Below are positions 1 through 8,660 of a stretch of 61,899 nt of DNA, one piece after another. This stretch comes from an uncultured Bacteroides sp. (GTDB lineage: Bacteria; Bacteroidota; Bacteroidia; Bacteroidales; Bacteroidaceae), in NCBI RefSeq assembly GCF_905207245.1, contig NZ_CAJLKP010000032.1:1-61899 (forward strand). Reading direction: 5' to 3'. Each line of letters opens with the position of its first letter. The first letter of the stretch is position 1. The translations under genes were made by a program, and so were the position numbers. Below the pieces are notes generated by a model that worked only from the letters and a program-made list of their open reading frames with translations, was not told where the DNA came from and made no database searches.

Positions 1-58
1 TGGCCAGAGCACGTGATTTGTAATCTCGGGGTCGTTGGTTCGAATCCGACAAGAGGCT
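1..58 (+). tRNA. tRNA-Thr (TGT), 5' end cut off by the window
   Basis: The anticodon loop TTTGTAA lies at 17-23, giving anticodon TGT at 19-21. The T arm has a GTTGG/CCGAC stem around TTCGAAT, and the 3' acceptor strand AAGAGGC is followed by discriminator T at 58. CCA is not fully encoded, as is usual in Bacteroides. Roughly 18 nt of the 5' acceptor strand and D arm lie outside the window. Confidence 0.9.
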
Positions 59-60
59 CA

Positions 61-102
61 AAAAAGAGATATGTTCTATGTAAGAATGTATCTCTTTTTT
101 TT
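61..102 (+). terminator. Intrinsic terminator after tRNA-Thr
   Basis: An AAAAAGAGATA arm and a TATCTCTTTTT arm flank a loop of about 18 nt and run into a T tract. It directly follows the tRNA. Confidence 0.75.
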
Positions 103-103
103 A

Positions 104-134
104 TTTGTTTTTCGCGAAAAAAGTAATAGCTTTG
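104..134 (+). promoter_or_regulatory. Bacteroides-type promoter of the Reg_prop regulator gene
   Basis: The -33 box TTTG (104-107) is separated by 19 bp from the -7 box TAGCTTTG (127-134), which matches TAnnTTTG. Transcription would start near 141, leaving a very short leader before the ATG at 154. Confidence 0.7.
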
Positions 135-153
135 TTCCGCTAAATCTAATATT

Positions 154-3054
154 ATGATACGGATACAATCTCATTCCTCATATCTGACTCTCATATTTCT
201 TCTTCTGATACCTTTTGGCAGAGCTTTTGCCGGTTGGAATAACTTCATTGTCAACTTTGATAAAAGCCTTTATGGGAAAGGTACGCAAACCTGGCAGATA
301 GCTCCTTATGATGACCATTGGGTGTACTTTGCCAATAAGAATGGTATGGTGCAATTTGATGGAAATGTCTGGAAGGTGTTTCCGATGAATAACTTTTCAG
401 ATGTGCGTTCTGTGCTGGCATCCACTATTCAAAAGAGAATATATGCAGGTGGCATCAATGAATTCGGTTACTACGAACCGGCGGAAGATGGCGAACTGGT
501 TTATCATTGCATGTCCGATACGCTCGGTGCTGACTCCCGTCTTCTGGGCAATGTATGGGGGATTCATGAAGCGGATAATATCTTGTATGTGCAAGGTGAT
601 GACCGTGTGGTGAAGTATCTGAATGGAAAATATACCACTATTGAAATGGATGCCAAGATAGATTGCTCCAATATGGTGAATGGCATCCTTTATATAGGTA
701 CCGACCGTGGCGTGTGGGTGCTGGTCGGAAATACTTTCTTTCCTTTGCAAGGAGCGGAGTCTCTGGTTTCCAACCGTATCCGTGGCATCATTCCCCATAA
801 GGGTGGAGGCGTCATTATTGTTACGGCGTATGACGGGTTGTTTTATAGCAATGGACGCACCACTGTGCCTTTCGTTACCGGTGCCGAAGACTTCATGCGT
901 GAGAATGAAGTGTTTTGTGTGGCTTCCCAAGATGACAAAATAGCTTTGGGAACTATTCATAAAGGTGTGTTGCTGATAGATTGTGCTACGATGAATGTGA
1001 AATACTTCAACGAGAATAACGGATTGCGCAACAATACCGTGCTTTCGGTCGCTTTCGATAGTCAGGGTAATTTGTGGGCGGGATTAGATAGTGGGGTTGA
1101 TTACATTTCCCTTAGTTCCTCTTTTACCAATCTATATTCATATCCCTATTCTTATGGCACGGGCTACACGGCCGCCGTAGAAGACGGTTACCTCTATCTG
1201 GGCACCAATCGCGGACTCTATTATACCTCTTATCCGGTAAAGTTGGATGGTGATTTGCCTGATATTCACCCCATTCCTCAATCCAGTGGTCAGGTCTGGA
1301 ATCTTTGTAAGATTGGCGATGATCTTTTTTGTCTTCACGACCGCGGCATTTTTCTGATAAAAGGCACCAGTGTGCGCCGCATAACGGATATCACGGGTGC
1401 CTGGTATTGTCAGGAGGTTGTGGGGCAACCCAACCGTATGTTTGTCGGGGTTTATAACGGTATTTATCTTTTGGAAAAGAAAGCGGGAGAGTGGAGTGTA
1501 CTTTGCAAGGTCGATGGATTTATGGATTCGTGCCGTTTGTTTGAGCAGGAATCTGCCAGGGTTTTATGGGTCTATAACTCCGGTACTCTTATGCGTATTG
1601 AGTTGAGTGAAGATTTAACCCGGCAAATTAGTATGAAGTCTTATAGCGTGCCAGAAGGGCTTCCGGTGGAACGTGATATACATGTTGCCAAAATAGAAGG
1701 TCGTGTTTATTTCGCTACTCCGCAAGGGATCTATAAATATAACATTCATAAGGATATGATGGAACCTTGTAGTGATTTGAATAATCTGTTGAATGGAGCC
1801 GTACCTTATACCCGCTTGTTGGAATATCATGACCGTCTCATCAGTTTGAGTCCTCATGAAATCTGTATAGCCAACCTGGGAACTTATAAGCGGGGAGCCA
1901 ACACCAGTATAAACCCCATCCGCCAGTCTTTACTGGAGCTTGTACCGCCTTATGAAGCGCTTATCCCTTTGTCGGACTCGTTAATAGTGATTCCGAGCGA
2001 AGAAGGCTTTGCTTTATTTACCATTCCGGCGGTGAAGCATCGGCAAGACCTGACTCATTCCGTATATATCAGGAACATGCATCTCACTTACCCCAAAGAT
2101 TCGCTGGTATTTACGGCCAATTTTCTTGGAAAGAAGCCATCTCTCGCTATTGACTATACTTCCAATTCTGTCCGCTTTGATTATAGCCTTTCCTTTATTG
2201 CTTTGGGGAGCGATGATGTCCGTTTCCAGTATCGCCTGAATGGAGGAGCTTGGTCGGATTATACCACCGTGCGGACCAAGGAGTATAGTAATCTATCCGA
2301 AGGCGACTATACTTTTGAGGTAAAGGTGATTTATCCGGATGGTACAACTTCGGCAGATGCTCTCTCTTTCCGTATTCTTCCGCCTTGGTATCGTAGTGTT
2401 CCTGCTTATATCTGCTACTTTATTCTGGCGCTATTGGGCACGTGGTATATCTATCGCTGGGACGACACTCGCGTGAAACGAAAGGAAGAACTGGCTGTTG
2501 TAGAGAAAGATAAAAAGCTTCATGAAATGGAGAAAGAATTTGAAACCGAAAAGTCTCTCCGTGAGAAGCAGATCATGCAACTTGAAAAAGAAAAGCTGGA
2601 ATATGACCTTCAGCACAAGAGTCAGGAGATGGCAAACCTTATGATAAACTTCGTCCGCAAGAATGAAATGTTGACGGAGATTAAATCGGAAATCTTTAAA
2701 GTAGCTGCTTCCTTGAAAGGGGAAGGTGCCCGCGAAGGTAAGCAGCTTCTCTTGGTGATAAATAGCAAAATTGATTCTAATATCCAGAGTGATGAGGTGT
2801 TGAAGCGTATTGAAGATCAGTTCGATTTGATTCACAATAACTTTATGAAACGTCTTCATGCCCGGCATCCCGATCTCTCTAATAATGAGCGTATGATGTG
2901 TGCTTATCTCAAGATGAATCTTTCCACCAAAGAAATTGCACCTCTGTTAAATATTTCTGTTCGTGGAGTAGAGACCATCCGTTATCGCCTGCGCAAAAAG
3001 TTTGGGTTGGAGCGTGAGGATAGTCTGACGGATTATTTGAGTAATAAATTGTAG
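154..3054 (+). CDS. Membrane-spanning beta-propeller (Reg_prop/Y_Y_Y) regulator with LuxR-type HTH
   Basis: 966 aa. The layout resembles the sensing half of Bacteroides hybrid two-component systems, but the output is a DNA-binding domain and no kinase or receiver is visible. A signal peptide (1-26) leads into a periplasmic propeller region (about 30-640), a Y_Y_Y Ig-like domain (about 660-745), one membrane helix (about 750-770), a Lys/Glu-rich coiled coil (about 772-830), and a C-terminal LuxR/GerE-like helix-turn-helix (about 905-955, with NNERMMCAYLKMNLSTKEIA). I infer that it senses a periplasmic ligand and controls transcription from the membrane. It stands alone, with no adjacent SusC/D genes to suggest a substrate. 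Confidence 0.85.
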   Translation: MIRIQSHSSYLTLIFLLLIPFGRAFAGWNNFIVNFDKSLYGKGTQTWQIAPYDDHWVYFANKNGMVQFDGNVWKVFPMNNFSDVRSVLASTIQKRIYAGGINEFGYYEPAEDGELVYHCMSDTLGADSRLLGNVWGIHEADNILYVQGDDRVVKYLNGKYTTIEMDAKIDCSNMVNGILYIGTDRGVWVLVGNTFFPLQGAESLVSNRIRGIIPHKGGGVIIVTAYDGLFYSNGRTTVPFVTGAEDFMRENEVFCVASQDDKIALGTIHKGVLLIDCATMNVKYFNENNGLRNNTVLSVAFDSQGNLWAGLDSGVDYISLSSSFTNLYSYPYSYGTGYTAAVEDGYLYLGTNRGLYYTSYPVKLDGDLPDIHPIPQSSGQVWNLCKIGDDLFCLHDRGIFLIKGTSVRRITDITGAWYCQEVVGQPNRMFVGVYNGIYLLEKKAGEWSVLCKVDGFMDSCRLFEQESARVLWVYNSGTLMRIELSEDLTRQISMKSYSVPEGLPVERDIHVAKIEGRVYFATPQGIYKYNIHKDMMEPCSDLNNLLNGAVPYTRLLEYHDRLISLSPHEICIANLGTYKRGANTSINPIRQSLLELVPPYEALIPLSDSLIVIPSEEGFALFTIPAVKHRQDLTHSVYIRNMHLTYPKDSLVFTANFLGKKPSLAIDYTSNSVRFDYSLSFIALGSDDVRFQYRLNGGAWSDYTTVRTKEYSNLSEGDYTFEVKVIYPDGTTSADALSFRILPPWYRSVPAYICYFILALLGTWYIYRWDDTRVKRKEELAVVEKDKKLHEMEKEFETEKSLREKQIMQLEKEKLEYDLQHKSQEMANLMINFVRKNEMLTEIKSEIFKVAASLKGEGAREGKQLLLVINSKIDSNIQSDEVLKRIEDQFDLIHNNFMKRLHARHPDLSNNERMMCAYLKMNLSTKEIAPLLNISVRGVETIRYRLRKKFGLEREDSLTDYLSNKL

Positions 3055-3089
3055 ATATATCCGATATTTAGACCATTTTCGGGTCTTCT

Positions 3090-3189
3090 ACCTACCCGGT
3101 CCGTACCTGGCTCGTACCTGCTTCGTACCTACTCCCTCCCTAAGGACACGGAGAAAATACGGAGCAGGTACGGTTTTGGTACGGTTTGA
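3090..3189. repeat. Short motif repeated every 11 bp, with inverted copies
   Basis: GTACC occurs at 3103, 3114 and 3125 (11-bp steps), and its inverse GGTAC at 3167 and 3178 (11-bp step). Because the two groups are inverted, a transcript can fold back on itself here. The array lies between the convergent regulator and thioredoxin genes. No T tract follows, so it is not a typical terminator. A similarly phased array is at 28783-28820. Confidence 0.6.
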
Positions 3190-3216
3190 GTATGAAGAAG
3201 AGGAAAAACAGACCAA

Positions 3217-3540
3217 TCAAGACTTAAATTCTTTCACCGCCTTTTCCAGTCTTTCCAGAGGTAACTCTCCCGATTGCCTCCAAAGCTGTTCGCCTTTCCT
3301 TAATAATATAAATGTAGGATACATTTCGATGGTATAAAAATCAGCAAGTGCACTTTCCTGGTCAATATCCACCTGCACCACTTCGAGAGTACCTTCCATT
3401 GATTTCTTGAATTCTTCTACAATAGGTTGCATGCGCTTGCAATGAGGGCACCAGGTTGCATAAAATTCTGCCATGACCAGTTCGGCATTAGCCAACTTTT
3501 CTCTGTTCCGTTCTTCACGGGCTTCTTTCTTTTCTTCCAT
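3217..3540 (-). CDS. Thioredoxin-family protein (cytoplasmic, CPHC active site)
   Basis: 107 aa with start at 3540. An upstream in-frame extension exists but has no family similarity. The active site WCPHCK puts the redox cysteines at 31 and 34, and the cis-proline region TIEMYPTFILL is present. No signal peptide is seen, so it should act as a cytoplasmic disulfide reductase. The N-terminal 20 residues are highly charged (MEEKKEAREERNREK) and longer than in minimal thioredoxins. It is divergent from the antiporter gene. Confidence 0.85.
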   Translation of the reverse strand: MEEKKEAREERNREKLANAELVMAEFYATWCPHCKRMQPIVEEFKKSMEGTLEVVQVDIDQESALADFYTIEMYPTFILLRKGEQLWRQSGELPLERLEKAVKEFKS

Positions 3541-3668
3541 AATAATATGTTTTAAATGATTGATTGTCATCTCAACAATATCATAGGGAAAAAAGTTTGT
3601 GGGATTGTGATTCTTCGTGCTGTAAAAATTACTATTTTTGTCAGCAAAAACACGAAAGGACAAATAAT

Positions 3669-5939
3669 ATGTCACATTTGGCTACTTTAATAAACGATTT
3701 GGCTCTGATACTGATTTGCGCTGGAGTCATGACGCTATTGTTCAAGAAACTGAAGCAACCGTTGGTGTTAGGATATGTAGTGGCAGGCTTCCTGGCTAGT
3801 CCGCATATGCCCTATACTCCCTCGGTTATGGATACGGCAAATATACAGACTTGGGCGGACATCGGCGTGATTTTCCTTTTGTTTGCATTAGGTCTGGAGT
3901 TTAGTTTCAAGAAGATAGTCAAAGTAGGAGGAGCGGCCGTCATAGCTGCCTGCACTATTATATTCTGCATGATTCTTTTGGGAATTGCCGTGGGCACCGG
4001 TTTTGGTTGGCAACGTATGGATAGCATTTTCCTGGGTGGTATGATTGCGATGTCTTCCACTACTATTATCTATAAGGCATTCGATGATTTGGGTATGCGT
4101 AAGAAGCAATTCACCGGGCTGGTGCTTAGTGTGCTGATACTGGAAGATATCCTTGCTATCGTCTTGATGGTGATGTTGTCTACTATGGCGGTAAGGCATA
4201 ATTTTGAAGGCTCGGAAATGCTGGAAAGTATCGGAAAGCTGCTCTTTTTCCTGATACTTTGGTTTGTGGTCGGCATTTATCTGATACCTGAATTGTTGAA
4301 ACGTTGCCGCAAGCTGATGAGTGAGGAAACATTGCTCATTGTTTCGCTCGGTTTATGTTTTGGCATGGTGGTTATGGCAGCTCGTACAGGTTTTTCTGCG
4401 GCTTTTGGTGCATTTATAATGGGTTCTATTCTTGCCGAAACGGTGGAGGCGGAAAGTATTGAACGACTGGTAAAACCGGTAAAGGATTTGTTCGGTGCCG
4501 TCTTCTTTGTATCGGTTGGTATGATGGTGAATCCTGCTATGATTGTGGAATATGCGCTTCCGATTATCGTGATTACATTGGCGGTCATTCTGGGACAATC
4601 TTTGTTTGGTACACTGGGAGTGTTGTTGTCGGGACAGCCTTTGAAGACGGCTATGCAATGTGGTTTCAGTTTGACACAGATTGGTGAGTTTGCCTTTATC
4701 ATTGCGTCGCTGGGAGTGTCCCTCCATGTGACGAGTGATTTCCTGTATCCTATTGTGGTGGCGGTTTCTGTCATTACCACTTTCCTGACTCCTTATATGA
4801 TTCGCTTTGCTGAGCCAGCTTCCGGCTTTGTAGATAAACATCTGCCGGTCCGATGGATGAAGTTCCTGACGCGATATGCTTCCGGTTCTCAGACCATGAA
4901 TCATGAAAGTCTCTGGAAGAAGTTTATCTTTGCCCTGACAAGGATTACAATAGTCTACTCCATCGTTAGTATAGCGGTTATTGCCTTGTCCTTCCGTTTT
5001 TTAGTCCCGATATTTCAGGAAAATTTGCCTGGTATTTGGGGTAAATTGCTGGCAGCAGTAGTTACCATCTTGTTTATAGCTCCTTTCTTGCGGGCTATCA
5101 TGATTAAAAAGAATCATTCTGTAGAATTTGTAACTTTGTGGAATGATAGTCGTGGCAATCGTGCTCCCTTGGTTGCGACTATCGTTATACGTATCTTGAT
5201 TGCTGTTTCATTTGTAATGTTCGTGATAGCCGGTTTGTTCAAAATATCTGTTGGATTGTTGCTCGGGGTGGCTGTATTGCTGGTTACGATGATGATTTTG
5301 TCCCGCCAGTTGAAGAAACAATCTATTATGATAGAGCGTAAGTTTTTTCAGAATCTGCGTTATCGTGATATGCGTGCTGAATATATGGGCGAAAAAAAAC
5401 CGGAATACGCCGGACGTTTGTTATCCCGTGATTTGCACTTAACGGATTTTGTAGTACCTGGTGAGTCAGAATGGGCAGGACAAACGCTTGCAGAACTTAA
5501 TTTGGGTAAACAATATGGAGTGCATGTCGTGTCTATCCTCCGGGGAAGGAAGAGGATTAATATACCGGGTGCTTCCGTACGCCTTTTTCCGGAAGATAAG
5601 ATACAAGTCATAGCCACAGATGAAGAACTGAACCAGTTTGGTGCGGAGATGGAAAAGGCAGCAGCCTTAGAAACAGATGTGGTTGAGAAGAGTGAGATGA
5701 TTTTGCGTCAGTTCCGTATAGATACCCATTCTCTGTTCTTGGGCAAGACAATGCGTGAGTCCGGCATTCGCGAGCAATATCATTGCCTGATTGTAGGTGT
5801 GGAAAGAGGAGAAGAAGCTTTGCATGCCCCCGATTCGCACGAGCCGTTTATGGAAGGTGATGTTGTCTGGGTGGTAGGAGAAAATGCTGATGTGTATAAA
5901 TTAGTCGGACAAAAGAATGAGAATGTCGACATGAAATAA
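3669..5939 (+). CDS. CPA2-family (Kef-type) monovalent cation:proton antiporter with TrkA-C domains
   Basis: 756 aa, starting at the ATG at 3669 (an upstream in-frame extension is rejected). The N-terminal 385 residues form a Na+/H+-exchanger domain with many hydrophobic helices. A further membrane block follows at about 435-555, and two cytoplasmic RCK_C/TrkA_C-like segments at about 590-665 and 677-750 (for example FVVPGESEWAGQTLAEL). These domains usually gate K+ or Na+ flux in response to a nucleotide ligand. Ion specificity cannot be read from the sequence. A -7-like TATTTTTG lies at 3633-3640. Confidence 0.88.
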   Translation: MSHLATLINDLALILICAGVMTLLFKKLKQPLVLGYVVAGFLASPHMPYTPSVMDTANIQTWADIGVIFLLFALGLEFSFKKIVKVGGAAVIAACTIIFCMILLGIAVGTGFGWQRMDSIFLGGMIAMSSTTIIYKAFDDLGMRKKQFTGLVLSVLILEDILAIVLMVMLSTMAVRHNFEGSEMLESIGKLLFFLILWFVVGIYLIPELLKRCRKLMSEETLLIVSLGLCFGMVVMAARTGFSAAFGAFIMGSILAETVEAESIERLVKPVKDLFGAVFFVSVGMMVNPAMIVEYALPIIVITLAVILGQSLFGTLGVLLSGQPLKTAMQCGFSLTQIGEFAFIIASLGVSLHVTSDFLYPIVVAVSVITTFLTPYMIRFAEPASGFVDKHLPVRWMKFLTRYASGSQTMNHESLWKKFIFALTRITIVYSIVSIAVIALSFRFLVPIFQENLPGIWGKLLAAVVTILFIAPFLRAIMIKKNHSVEFVTLWNDSRGNRAPLVATIVIRILIAVSFVMFVIAGLFKISVGLLLGVAVLLVTMMILSRQLKKQSIMIERKFFQNLRYRDMRAEYMGEKKPEYAGRLLSRDLHLTDFVVPGESEWAGQTLAELNLGKQYGVHVVSILRGRKRINIPGASVRLFPEDKIQVIATDEELNQFGAEMEKAAALETDVVEKSEMILRQFRIDTHSLFLGKTMRESGIREQYHCLIVGVERGEEALHAPDSHEPFMEGDVVWVVGENADVYKLVGQKNENVDMK

Positions 5940-5951
5940 GGATAGAAAGTT

Positions 5952-5959
5952 TATCTTTG
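5952..5959 (+). promoter_or_regulatory. -7 element for the HIT-protein gene
   Basis: TATCTTTG matches the Bacteroides -7 consensus TAnnTTTG, 33 bp before the ATG at 5993. No clear TTTG -33 box is seen. Confidence 0.45.
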
Positions 5960-5992
5960 CTCCGTAAACATAAATAATAAACCAAGAATATC

Positions 5993-6418
5993 ATGAAAAG
6001 TGATCCGAAAGAATGTCTGTATTGTCAGAATAATGAGACGCTGCACAATCTGATGATTGAGTTTGCAGAACTGAGTGTGTCTCGTGTGTTTTTATTCAAG
6101 GAACAAACGTACAGAGGACGTTGTCTTGTTGCTTACAAAGACCACGCCAATGATTTGAACGAATTGAGTGATGAAGATCGTAATGCTTTTATGGAAGATG
6201 TTACCCGTGTGACTCGTGCCATGCAGAAAGCATTTAATCCCGAAAAAATCAATTACGGTGCATATTCTGATAAATTATCGCATTTGCATTTCCATCTTGC
6301 TCCGAAGTATGTAGATGGTCCTGACTACGGCGGTACATTCCAGATGAATCCGGGAAAAGTATACTTGACGGATGCTGAGTATCAGGAATTGATTGAGGCA
6401 GTAAAGAAAGGACTTTGA
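5993..6418 (+). CDS. HIT (histidine triad) family hydrolase
   Basis: 141 aa. The triad HLHFH gives His97, His99 and His101, the nucleotide-binding and catalytic signature of HIT proteins, which hydrolyse or transfer nucleoside monophosphates. A CxxC pair (Cys8, Cys11) near the N terminus suggests the zinc-binding subgroup. The stop codon lies inside the first arm of the palindrome at 6413-6514. Confidence 0.88.
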   Translation: MKSDPKECLYCQNNETLHNLMIEFAELSVSRVFLFKEQTYRGRCLVAYKDHANDLNELSDEDRNAFMEDVTRVTRAMQKAFNPEKINYGAYSDKLSHLHFHLAPKYVDGPDYGGTFQMNPGKVYLTDAEYQELIEAVKKGL

Positions 6419-6514
6419 GAAATTAAAAATTAAAAATTGAAAATTAAAAATAGGCTATGCTGTGACCGCATGGCATTTTTTAATTTTCAATTTTTAATTT
6501 TTAATTTCTCAAAG
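6413..6514. repeat. 38-bp perfect inverted repeat (AATTAAAAATT-type arms) between convergent genes
   Basis: Arms 6413-6450 and 6477-6514 are perfect reverse complements made of AATTAAAAATT words. The 26-nt spacer itself holds a smaller stem (GCTATGC/GCATGGC with one G-U pair). The arms include the stop codons of both convergent genes, so both reading frames end in the same sequence. It probably works as a bidirectional terminator and may be an interspersed element. Confidence 0.8.
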
Positions 6515-7495
6515 CTTATTCAGTATTTTGTCCATCGCCCAGTTTGTCAGCGTTGCACTTGCTCCATCACAGGTGCAGACGGATTTACCCAAAAGATGGT
6601 CGACAACGGCTTGAATGAGCGGTTGTTGTACATGTTCCGGATTTGCTACCGGAATTTCTTCTCTTCCTTTTTCTGTATGCAGTGCGATGGGGTCGTAAGT
6701 AAATACAGAGAAGCAAATCATTCCTTTGTCCCCGATAACTTCGATGCGGTCTTCGCGAGCAGAATCATGTGCAACGAAGCACCAGGAACCACTACCTACC
6801 AATCCACTATCAAACTGAAAACATGCACTTAGAGTATCTTCGGCTTGATACAATCCGCCGCGATTGCTCTTGTATCCGTTAGCTTCAAGAATACAACCGA
6901 ACATATCTTGTAATAAATCAATTTGGTGAGGAGCTAAATCGTAGAAATAGCCACCACCAGCAATGTCAGGCTGTACGCGCCACGGAAGATTCTCCTTGTT
7001 GTAATCCAGATTTCGGGGAGGCTGGGCAAAGCGGATTTGCACATTGATGACATTACCAATCATTCCATTCTCTATCAGTTCCTTTACTTTCAGGAAATAG
7101 GGTAGATAACGGCGATAATAAGCCACGAAGCATGGAACCCCTGTTTCATTTGAAATGCGGTTGATGCGGCAGCATTCTTCATAGGTTACCGCCATAGGTT
7201 TTTCTATATAAACAGGTTTGCCGGCTTTCATTGCCATAATGGCATAAGTAGCGTGCGAAGAAGGCGGTGTGGCGATATAAATAGCATTTATTTCTTCATC
7301 ATCAACCAGTTCCTGGGCATCGTCATACCACTTCGGGATGCCCCTTTCTTCAGCATAGGCTTGGGCTTTGGCACCGTCACGACTCATGACAGCAATCACT
7401 TCCGAACCTTCCACTTTTTGAAAGGCGGGACCACTTTTATATTTGGTTACTTCTCCGCAACCAATGAATCCCCATTTAATCTTCTTTTCGCTCAT
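6509..7495 (-). CDS. Gfo/Idh/MocA-family oxidoreductase
   Basis: 328 aa. The N-terminal Rossmann motif GFIGCGEVTKYK (residues 9-20) and the EKP motif (98-100, with the conserved Lys99) identify an NAD(P)-dependent sugar or cyclitol dehydrogenase of this family. The C-terminal alpha/beta domain (about 125-325) is complete. Substrate is unknown. It is the last gene of a leftward group with the S4, pth and rplY genes, 24 bp after the S4 gene. Confidence 0.88.
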   Translation of the reverse strand: MSEKKIKWGFIGCGEVTKYKSGPAFQKVEGSEVIAVMSRDGAKAQAYAEERGIPKWYDDAQELVDDEEINAIYIATPPSSHATYAIMAMKAGKPVYIEKPMAVTYEECCRINRISNETGVPCFVAYYRRYLPYFLKVKELIENGMIGNVINVQIRFAQPPRNLDYNKENLPWRVQPDIAGGGYFYDLAPHQIDLLQDMFGCILEANGYKSNRGGLYQAEDTLSACFQFDSGLVGSGSWCFVAHDSAREDRIEVIGDKGMICFSVFTYDPIALHTEKGREEIPVANPEHVQQPLIQAVVDHLLGKSVCTCDGASATLTNWAMDKILNKL

Positions 7496-7519
7496 AATAG
7501 TATAATGTGAATCCCCTTT

Positions 7520-7939
7520 TTATTCTTCTTCAAAATCAAATTCAAAATCAAAGTCGTCCATGAATTCAGGAGTTGTGAATTCTTCCAAAGTCCGTCGGTC
7601 CTTCTTGGTGGGGCGACCGGCACCTTTGGCGCGATCTATGAAACCGCTGATGCGGCTCATTTCCAACAGTTCATATTGATCGGGAGTTGTTACATTTTCC
7701 ATCATTTCCGAAACAAGCTTTGCTCCGACACGCTTCTCAATGGTTTGCAGTACCTTGAAAGAGTAGGTGATAGGTGGTTTGCGAACTTGTATCACATCTC
7801 CCGGTTTCACTGTGCGGGCAGCCTTTGCTAAGGCTCCGTTTATGCTGATGCGGCTTTTTTTGCATGCTTCGGCAGCAATGGTACGTGTCTTGAAGATGCG
7901 TACGGCCCACATCCATTTATCTATTCTTGCTTCACTCAT
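7520..7939 (-). CDS. hslR: S4-domain RNA-binding protein (Hsp15/HslR family)
   Basis: 139 aa. The S4 domain spans about residues 3-65 (IDKWMWAVRIFKTRTIAAEA), typical of Hsp15, which binds free 50S subunits carrying a nascent chain. The tail is acidic (DDFDFEFDFEEE). It sits directly after pth, which releases peptidyl-tRNA, so the pairing fits rescue of stalled translation. The symbol follows the family and has not been tested here. Confidence 0.85.
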   Translation of the reverse strand: MSEARIDKWMWAVRIFKTRTIAAEACKKSRISINGALAKAARTVKPGDVIQVRKPPITYSFKVLQTIEKRVGAKLVSEMMENVTTPDQYELLEMSRISGFIDRAKGAGRPTKKDRRTLEEFTTPEFMDDFDFEFDFEEE

Positions 7940-7955
7940 ATTATTTAAGTAACTA

Positions 7956-8519
7956 CTACTTCTTATTAAATTGGTTCATGGTAATATCAATGCCGGCCAG
8001 GCAGAAACTCTTGATTATTTCTCCTGCTGTTTTCAGACGTTCGTCCATGGTCTTCCAGTCTTCTTCGGTGAAGTGTCCCAACACATAGTCTATCTGTCCG
8101 CCTCGTGGAAATTCGTTACCAATGCCGAAGCGGAGCCGTGCATAATTCTGCGTTCCCAGAATAGCTGCAATGTGCTTCAATCCGTTATGGCCAGCGTCGC
8201 TACCTTTACTTTTCAAGCGTAAAGTACCAAATGGCAAAGCAAGGTCATCTACTATTATTAACACATTTTCCAAGGGAATGTTCTCTTTTTGCATCCAGTA
8301 GCGCACAGCATTTCCACTGAGGTTCATGAATGTGGATGGCTTCAACAGTAGTAGTTGACGTCCTTTGACAGATAGTGTAGTGGTAAAACCATAACGTCCG
8401 TCATTAAAGGTGACGCCTGCTTCTTTAGCCAATGCATCCACTACCATGAAACCTATATTATGGCGGGTTTCGTGATATTCAGGACCTATGTTTCCTAATC
8501 CAACAATTAAATATTTCAT
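7956..8519 (-). CDS. pth: Peptidyl-tRNA hydrolase
   Basis: 187 aa, normal length. The N-terminal motif GLGNIGPEYHETRHNIGF contains Asn10 and the catalytic His20; FMNLSG and VDDLALPFG are also conserved. The enzyme cleaves peptidyl-tRNA released from ribosomes. It follows rplY in the same direction, separated by a 141-bp spacer that holds a palindromic element, and is 16 bp before hslR. Confidence 0.95.
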   Translation of the reverse strand: MKYLIVGLGNIGPEYHETRHNIGFMVVDALAKEAGVTFNDGRYGFTTTLSVKGRQLLLLKPSTFMNLSGNAVRYWMQKENIPLENVLIIVDDLALPFGTLRLKSKGSDAGHNGLKHIAAILGTQNYARLRFGIGNEFPRGGQIDYVLGHFTEEDWKTMDERLKTAGEIIKSFCLAGIDITMNQFNKK

Positions 8520-8561
8520 TTCTTTGAGAAATTGTATCTTTTAACCCTGTGACTATAATGA

Positions 8562-8629
8562 GGAACGCGGATTATCGCAGCTTTCCGCGGATTAGTGAAA
8601 TCTGCGTCATCTGCGTTAATCCGCGTTCC
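8562..8629. repeat. Palindromic intergenic element with GCGGATTA arms
   Basis: Arms GGAACGCGGATTATCGCAG (8562-8580) and CTGCGTTAATCCGCGTTCC (8611-8629) are reverse complements except at one position. The spacer carries further GCGGATTA and CTGCGT words. It lies between the co-directional rplY and pth genes. No T tract follows, so simple termination is doubtful. Confidence 0.75.
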
Positions 8630-8660
8630 GGAATATGTTGTTTTCTTACGAAAAGCTTGA

